Source of the DNA: Theobroma cacao
Taxonomy: Eukaryota; Streptophyta; Magnoliopsida; Malvales; Malvaceae
Direction: 5' to 3'
NCBI RefSeq assembly: GCF_000208745.1
Contig: NC_030852.1
Location: 18,973,872 to 19,037,871, forward strand
DNA: 64,000 nt
In this document: positions 58,958 to 64,000 of the stretch, piece by piece
Numbering within the stretch: position 1 is the first letter of the stretch
Layout of the letters: the number at the start of each line of letters is the position of its first letter
Position numbers and translations under genes: made by a program
The notes under the pieces: generated by a model
Seen by the model: only the letters and a program-made list of their open reading frames with translations
What the model was told of the DNA's origin: nothing
The model's database searches: none

Positions 58958-59255
58958 GCATCTATCAATAGATATCTTACAATTTTCAACAATTTGCCTT
59001 CCATCTACCAATAGATTTGTCGAGTCTATCAATAAATGGCGCACTGGACATTTTCACCCTCTTCTCGTATTTCTATCTATCGATAGATTCTACAGATCTA
59101 TTAATAGATTACATTCCAGATATTTTCAATCCACTTAGAAGAAGACATCTCTCAACAATTTTGTGAATCTATCGATAGATATTCATCAATTTCTTATATT
59201 TCTTTCTTTTAACTTAAATTTATCGATAGACTTAGAACATCTATCGATAGATCAT
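58958..59255. repeat. Paired-palindrome array in gypsy LTR E
   Basis: ATCTATCGATAGAT-like palindromes: single near 58964, pairs near 59004-59038 and 59080-59111, single near 59167, pair near 59218-59252. The motif and spacing match those of copia A/B although the host LTR is gypsy. Confidence 0.85.
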
Positions 59256-59536
59256 GTCCAAAACTTTAGAGTTTTACAAGTTTAAACCTCAAATTTGTTC
59301 CTTTTAATCCCCAACTCATACACATTTCAATATTCACCTGAATAAACCATATAATATCCAATTTCACTACATAATTTCAATATACATCTTCTAAATTCTC
59401 AATCAAACTCATCAAATATCATTTAAAACCATTAAATTCAATATACAACTCCCAATCGTACCTCATATCATAAGTTAACTCATTAAATATTTCAGTAATA
59501 CCATAAACAACAGTTATCAAGGTTAAGGGTGTTGCA

Positions 59537-59861
59537 TCTTTGCCTTATCTTTTAATGAGAAAGGAAATAGTATAAGTCTAATAGCATCATCAGTGACTCC
59601 ATTGTGCTTGAACAGATCACAAATCCCTGGGAAATTGACAATGTGAAAATTTGGATCATCATTGGGTAATCCTCCAAATTGCACTGAAGTCTGAATCATC
59701 TAGATGATCACTAGCTTGATCTCAAAGTTATTAGCTTGTATGATTAGCCTTCAAATGCTACAGTGAAGACCTTGCATAAGAGGAACAGCATAATCTCTCA
59801 AAGACTTGTTTTCATCTACTAATTGCCCTTGAATTTGCTTCTCTCCTTAATGTTCAGCCAT
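59537..59861 (-). pseudogene. Athila-like gag, N-terminal part
   Basis: The ATG at 59861 opens MAEH, then a stop, LRDYAVPLMQGLHCSI, QANNFEIKLVII, MIQTSVQFGGLPNDDPNFHI, VNFPGICDLFKHNGVTDDAI and RLILFPFSLKDKAK. This is the usual start of Athila Gag. Three stops are visible. The protein continues beyond LTR E at 55222. Confidence 0.85.
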
Positions 59862-60048
59862 TGTTTCGTTATGATTTAAAGCTTGTGAATTTTCTCTCTA
59901 AAGTCTTCGAAAAGTCTTTTCGATTTTCGAATCAAAAGGCACAATCTCCAAACTTCTCACTCTTCACATACAATGATTAAAAATACCTAAAAATAAAGAA
60001 AAAATGAAGTTTGAATTAAGACTAGGTATGCTTGATATAGGAAAACAA

Positions 60049-60072
60049 TCTCCTAACAACGATGCCAAAAAC
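60049..60072 (-). promoter_or_regulatory. Primer-binding site of the Athila-like element
   Basis: On the minus strand TTGGCATCGTTGTTAGGAG, a few bases inside the 5' LTR. It resembles TGGCGCCGTTGCCGGGGA, the tRNA-Asp type site of Athila-like elements, after several C-to-T type changes consistent with methylated-cytosine decay. Confidence 0.75.
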
Positions 60073-60076
60073 TTGT

Positions 60077-60473
60077 TGTTAGATTCTATCATGCAAGTGC
60101 ACATATTGTAACAAGTAATATAGAATAAAGTAGAGTGTTGAATCTCATAGAGAATTGTTCCAACTATTTCTAAGTACTAAAATTAACACAACCTAATTTT
60201 ATTCAAACAATCAAATTAAATTGATTAACTAAAAATAAAATTAAAACTAATTAATAATTAAATTAAAAATCTAAAAGCTAATTAGCAAAACTTGACTTGA
60301 AGAATTCAATTAATAAAAGCCTAGGACTACAATATCCCTCAACATTTCATCTGAATCTTTTCTCTCTCTTTCTCTAAATTTGCTTCAATGGATTGAGCTA
60401 CTAACCTAAAGTCTCAAGCTATTTATAAGTTTTTGTCGAGATTCTTATAAAAATATCTCTCCCAATTAAGTTA
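60077..60473 (-). repeat. Athila-like 5' LTR, truncated
   Basis: TGTTAGATTCTATCATGC onward aligns with 26724-26995 and 37247-37362. Homology stops at CCCAATTAAG, where copia A LTR sequence starts; the remaining two thirds or more of this LTR is absent. Confidence 0.82.
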
Positions 60474-61306
60474 AGGTATAACCACTCAAATTACTTTTTA
60501 ACATGGTTAAGGTATAATGACTCAGGATGTTACAATAAATGAAGAGAAATAAGCTCAATTACCTCTTAAAGGCTGAGTAGCTAAATGGGTACAATGTTTG
60601 GTGAAAAGGAAGATAGGAAATTAAAGCACAATAAAAGTTACAATTAAATACTTGTACAAATGTGAGAAATGAACGAGACTAATGAATGTTGAGAGTAGTA
60701 ATCTTCTCTTTGAATTGTTGTTTTAAGTCCTCCAACCTTTACAAATGTGGTCAGAGCTTGTATTTACAGTTGCTGAAGCTTTTGAGATGGTTGAAAGTGC
60801 ATTTAATGCGAAAATAGCCATTTCACACTCTGTTCCAAGCTTTAACGGTCACTATCTATCAATAGATTTTATGATCTATCAATCGATGACCCTTTATATT
60901 TTTGAATTTCGCTTTCATCTATCGATAGATAGCCTTATCTATCGATAGATGCAAGCCAAAACATCTTCCAATAGCTATCGGGTTGCAATCAATCAATAGA
61001 TTCGAGGGATTTATTGATAGATGGCATTGGTTATTGAAACGCATATGCCAAGCTGAACAACTATCGATAAATGTTCTACATCTATCATAGATGTCAATAG
61101 ATGTAGAATATCTATTGATATATAGAAGGCGGAATCCTTTTCCAAAGGGCTTGGTTTTGATTTACAACACTTCGCCTTCCATTTTAAAATATTTCAAGTA
61201 AATTTTGACCTTTTTGAACATGTAAAAAATTTTGATCACTTGTTTGTCATTTCAAAACTTAGAATCAAATGGAAGTAATCAAATTGAACATGTGATAAAT
61301 CTAACA
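60474..61306 (-). mobile_element. Copia family A LTR, truncated at left
   Basis: Aligns with about 12698-13574 throughout and ends in the same AAATCTAACA. It could be the 5' LTR of copia A or an unrelated solo LTR; the flank TGGTT is not matched near 12.6 kb. It contains the palindrome array 60852-61125. Confidence 0.7.
60852..61125. repeat. Paired-palindrome array in the right family A LTR
   Basis: Pairs near 60852-60887, 60918-60952, 60990-61022 and 61061-61115, so about 70 bp apart. The second pair is the cleanest: two ATCTATCGATAGAT copies with a spacer of about 6 nt. Confidence 0.88.
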
Positions 61307-61990
61307 TGGTTCTATTCACTATTAGCTCAGCAAATGTTGCCACCTCATTAATAACGTAAAAATCAAAACTTACAAGGGATTAAAAATAAATATTCAAAAG
61401 TTTACTTTAAAAATTGATATAAGATAAAACTAAATACTAATAATTTTATTTAAAAATTCATAAATAATAATTTTTCTGTCTCCAATTCCCTTTCAATATT
61501 TTCTTCTTCTCCTTTTCTATCTTTCTACAACTCCTTCATCTTCTCTTTTTTTCTTCTTCCATTAAAGAACAAGTTTGGCAAGATTTTGCAACTTCAAGAG
61601 CTAAAAATTTCAAAGTATGTTTTTTCTTCTCCTTTATGGTTGCAGTGTGATAAAAATTATTTTTTTCAAATAAATAAATTTTATTAGGGTTTATATTTCT
61701 TTTGATTTAACTTTGGTTGCTGGCTTTTAGTTTAATTAACCATATGTTATGTTGCCTTGTTGTTCTTATGGGTAAAAGTTGCAACGATAGTAGCAAATGT
61801 TAAAACTCCAAACATAACCTTAAGTAGTACTTTAGTTCCAATCTGCTTGTTGAGCCTTTTTAATGGGTTAACTTTTTCAAAATTGAGACTCCCCATAGTA
61901 TTATATTCCCCACCTTAACTTCACTTTCCATGCTTATGGCATTCCCAAATTGTAAAATATTGCCTTCAACCGTTGTTGCTACATACAAGT
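61307..61990. other. AT-rich sequence, no recognised content
   Basis: No gene or clear element. A CT-rich stretch at 61480-61560 resembles a leader or a polypyrimidine tract but leads into no open frame. Confidence 0.45.
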
Positions 61991-63100
61991 TTGGGAATCC
62001 AACTACTCAACGTAAACTGAAGTCGCCATCAATCTTTTTTGTCAAGGTGTAATTGGTCACATATTTGAATCTATTTCTTTAAAATGTTACTTTAAGCTTA
62101 ACCTAAGTTCATTTTTTAAAAGAATAGGCTTTAGTCTATGGAACAATTTTAGGGTTCAGGAGTACCGTTATGCACAAGAAAGGTATTAGCACCCCTGCGA
62201 TGCTAGTTCAAAGAACGATACCAATTAATCATGTATTATCCTTACTTAGCCTTAATTCTTGATTTTTATCTTATTTCCCTTAATCATTATTTATTGTTTA
62301 TTTATATATTTTTTATATTCATTATTTACTTCAATTATTAACACATGAATGAAATCTTTATATTGGACAACTTCTTTAGACTCTCCCATCATTCTAGTGG
62401 AATCTAGAAGTTTTTCCTCATTTGGAAAATTTCTTGAGAAAGGTTATCTTTACAAGATTCCTGAGAAAGTCCAATCATCAAGGATTATCATTCAAGTACC
62501 ATTTTAATATTTTTGGTGTACATGATGCAATCACGGAATGGATGATGCAAATTCCCATTTTATTAACTAACAAATGAAACCTTTTATTGAAGCATTACTT
62601 GAGTCCTCTCATCCTTCTAGCGGACCTTAAGAATTCTTCCTCATTTAGAGAATTTCTCGAGAGAACTTATTCTTTCAAGTTTCTTAAAAAGTCTTTTCAT
62701 TAGGGTTTTCGCTCATTTGCAAAAAAATACACATCCAAAATGAATGCAATTCATGAATGAACGTTATTGACATATAACGAGCAAAATATTTATTAATTGT
62801 TTTTTATATATTCATTTTATTTTCAAAATTTATTATTTTATTTACTTTTAATAATTCTACAAATTTTAACGTCTTTTAAACATTTTTATTTTTTAATTTT
62901 AGAAATTTTTATTTATTTAAAATACAATTACTTGAATAAGAAATATTGAAACATAAAATTAAAACCGTCCCATCATTTTGGTGGAATCCTAATCAAATTC
63001 CTCATCGAAGAAAATTAACTCGAAATTGTGACTCTTCACATTCCAAGTGAAAATTCTATCATTGGCTTAATTCAAGAAAATACATTTAATCATTAATTTC
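61991..63100 (+). mobile_element. Tat/Ogre-like gypsy LTR or leader fragment
   Basis: AACTGAAGTCGCCATCAATC at 62014, AAGGTGTAATTGGTCAC near 62045 and CAGGAGTACCGTTATGCACA near 62156, then AGGTATTAGCACCCCTGCGA. This series (GGAGTCGCCACCAATC, GGTGTGATTGG, GTACGGTTATGTACGAG, ATTAGCACCC) is characteristic of Tat/Ogre LTRs. No coding part is present. It passes into degenerate repeats at 62350-63080. Confidence 0.6.
62350..63080. repeat. Three degenerate repeats with CTCATTTxGAxAATTT blocks
   Basis: Copies start near 62355, 62575 and 62955. Each has TC(C/T)CATC(A/C)TT, a GTGGA-like block, TTCCTCAT, GAAAATTT or GAGAATTTCTCGAGA and TCAAG. The spacing is irregular (about 220 and 380 bp), so they are old duplications within the Tat-like sequence. 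Confidence 0.55.
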
Positions 63101-63495
63101 ATACTAATTACACTAATAAAACATTATAAAATGAAATGGACTTAAAATAAAAAGAGACCAAGTGACTCACCTTTAGTGAACTAAAAGAAAGAGCCTACTA
63201 TCTTTTATCATTATTAAGCCTTCACGAGCTTCGACCTTTCTCCTTTCTTTTTTACTTTGTCTATTGGCTCTATTTCTTTAGGTTACCCACCTCCCTTTTT
63301 AGGCTTCAGTTCCTCTTCTTCTTTTTTTTTCTTTATTTTTTGTTTTATCTCTACTTGGGTTTAACCCTTTTGGGCTGTGCCTCACGGGCCTCCTCCTCAG
63401 GGTTGTGCGCTAGGCCTTAGCTGTTGGTGGGTCAATCTTGCTAGGTTGGCCTATTCCCTTATCTTTTCTTTCTTTTCTCCAAAAAGAAATGCGCT

Positions 63496-63555
63496 AGTTG
63501 GGGTTCGAACCTGAGACAACCAGCAAACATGACAAGACCCTTGCCACAGCCAATA
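63496..63555 (-). other. tRNA-like A box / B box module
   Basis: On the minus strand TGGCTGTGGCAAGG, then about 25 nt, then CAGGTTCGAACCCC. This resembles RNA polymerase III A and B boxes (TRGYNNARNNG, GGTTCGANTCC). The flanks do not fold as a complete tRNA and there is no A-tail, so it is neither a tRNA gene nor a clear SINE. Confidence 0.4.
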
Positions 63556-63715
63556 TCCTTTTTATTGATTTTTCCTTGCTTTTTTTTCTTTTTCTTCTCC
63601 CCCCTTTTTTTTCTTACTATTTTTCCTTTACTTTCTCCTTTCCCGTTTCTCTCTCTCTTTTTCCTCCTCCTCTTTTTTTTTCTTTTTTTGCTTTCTTATC
63701 CCAAAACTACATAGT
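63556..63715. repeat. Long polypyrimidine tract
   Basis: About 160 bp almost entirely C and T on the plus strand. Open frames of Phe, Leu and Ser here are artefacts of composition. Confidence 0.9.
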
Positions 63716-63761
63716 TAGGAAGTCTTCCCACACTCTTAAAAAAACCTAGCTATTTAAACCC

Positions 63762-63853
63762 TATTTTCTCTTTCTCTTTTCAATTTCTCCTTTTTGTTTC
63801 TCCTTGTTGTTTCTCTTTCTCTTTTCAATTTCTCCCTTTTGTTTCTCTCTAGT
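63762..63853. repeat. Tandem duplication of about 45 bp, pyrimidine-rich
   Basis: Two copies of TTTCTCTTTCTCTTTTCAAT followed by TTCTCC, TTTTGTTTCTC and TTGTTG or AGTTG. Only point differences and a short length change separate them. Confidence 0.85.
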
Positions 63854-63912
63854 TGTAGCTCTCTTCAAAATATAATCAGTCTTCGCCATCATCCACCATT
63901 GTCGACCACCGT

Positions 63913-64000
63913 TGTAAAACCCGACCCTATAAATACATGTCATGACATACATGCATTGAGTAGTATGTTATTATGCTAGGAAAAGCACCTAAGAATAGAC
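63913..64000 (+). mobile_element. Start of a gypsy-type LTR, truncated by window end
   Basis: TGTAAAACCCGACCC, then ATAAATACATGTCATGACAT and ACATGCATTGAG, a form I associate with openings of plant chromovirus (Tekay/Del) LTRs. The rest is outside the window. Confidence 0.5.

Larger units (their letters stand above)
55223..59536 (-). mobile_element. Gypsy solo LTR E, itself interrupted
   Basis: Starts TATCACGATCC (TG mutated to TA) and ends GGGTGTTGCA. Host codons AAK before and NWL after join exactly if the block and one copy of TCTT or TCTTT are removed, so a 4-5 bp target duplication is present (TCTT(T) at 55219 and 59537). No primer site or coding sequence lies inside. Removing the nested LTR at about 56812-58262 leaves about 2.86 kb. 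Its opening resembles that of LTR G. Confidence 0.82.
26724..60473 (-). mobile_element. Athila-like Ty3/gypsy element, multiply interrupted
   Basis: Pieces in minus-strand order: 5' LTR 60077-60473, primer site 60049-60072, gag 59537-59861 and 54500-55222, protease to RT 52263-53900, RNase H 52197-52262 plus 46171-46509, an accessory ORF near 40080-40430, polypurine tract 38553-38567, and 3' LTR 37242-38552 plus 26724-26995. It sits in the integrase of copia A, flanked on the left by CATGA; the right junction is lost. Most of its integrase is missing. Confidence 0.75.

Noticed and set aside
60852..61125. CRISPR-like array of regularly spaced palindromic repeats
   Set aside because: Repeats are variable, self-palindromic and paired, the between-pair segments are shared by other copies of the same LTR, and the DNA is plant nuclear without cas genes.
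60474..61306. Firm assignment as 5' LTR of copia A
   Set aside because: No matching target duplication could be found at the left LTR, whose own left edge is unclear; kept only as a possibility.
63496..63555. tRNA gene
   Set aside because: Only A/B-box-like words are present; acceptor, D and anticodon stems do not form.
63498..63749. Phe/Leu/Ser-rich frames, possible membrane protein
   Set aside because: Translation of a polypyrimidine tract; no start context or conserved motif.

Overview
The window is nuclear DNA from a flowering plant, most likely a eudicot. It is AT-rich, has one intron-bearing gene of plant type, and is otherwise filled with degenerate LTR retrotransposons of plant Ty1/copia and Ty3/gypsy lineages (chromovirus, Athila-like, Tat-like) plus a non-autonomous hAT-type DNA element. 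The species cannot be named from what is visible.

Layout. 1-937 is the tail of a gypsy-type LTR. 1077-4809 looks like an old LTR split by a 2.4 kb hAT-type element (2249-4642) with near-matching 8-bp target duplications. 5290-10400 is the only convincing host locus: a five-exon, plus-strand 4'-phosphopantetheinyl transferase of about 281 residues, with a decayed tandem copy of the start of exon 3 in intron 2. 10431-10566 is a TA/ATGTATAC microsatellite. From about 10.57 to 61.3 kb the window is one nested retrotransposon pile. 61.3-64 kb holds a Tat-like LTR fragment, degenerate repeats, pyrimidine tracts, and the first bases of another LTR at the window edge.

The pile, read from target-site duplications (TSDs): copia family A (3' LTR to 13574; pol and accessory ORF 13575-17294 and 25279-26723, minus strand) was hit in pol by gypsy G (17295-25278, TSD CTAAG) and in integrase by an Athila-like element (26724 to about 60473). 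The Athila-like element was itself hit in its 3' LTR by copia H (26996-37241, TSD ATTTC), in pol by chromovirus C (46510-52196, TSD CACTG/CACTA), and in gag by gypsy solo LTR E (55223-59536, TSD TCTT or TCTTT). LTR E carries an Athila-like LTR on the plus strand. Pieces of a second family A copy (43091-46170), a plus-strand copia protease fragment and a copia LTR lie inside the Athila-like element. A family A LTR at 60474-61306 may be the far LTR of copia A, reached by a deletion. All pol genes are broken by stops, frameshifts or lost catalytic residues.

Most interesting signals. (1) Short palindromes in close pairs, repeated about every 70 bp, occur in the LTRs of copia A/B, copia H and gypsy E; gypsy G has one pair of a different palindrome. 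(2) In two copia families the palindrome of the family's own LTR recurs between RNase H and a third ORF, just upstream of that ORF. (3) The third ORF, lying between pol and the 3' LTR, has related motifs in copia A/B, copia H and the Athila-like element. Function is unknown; these are pattern observations made by eye, without database searches.
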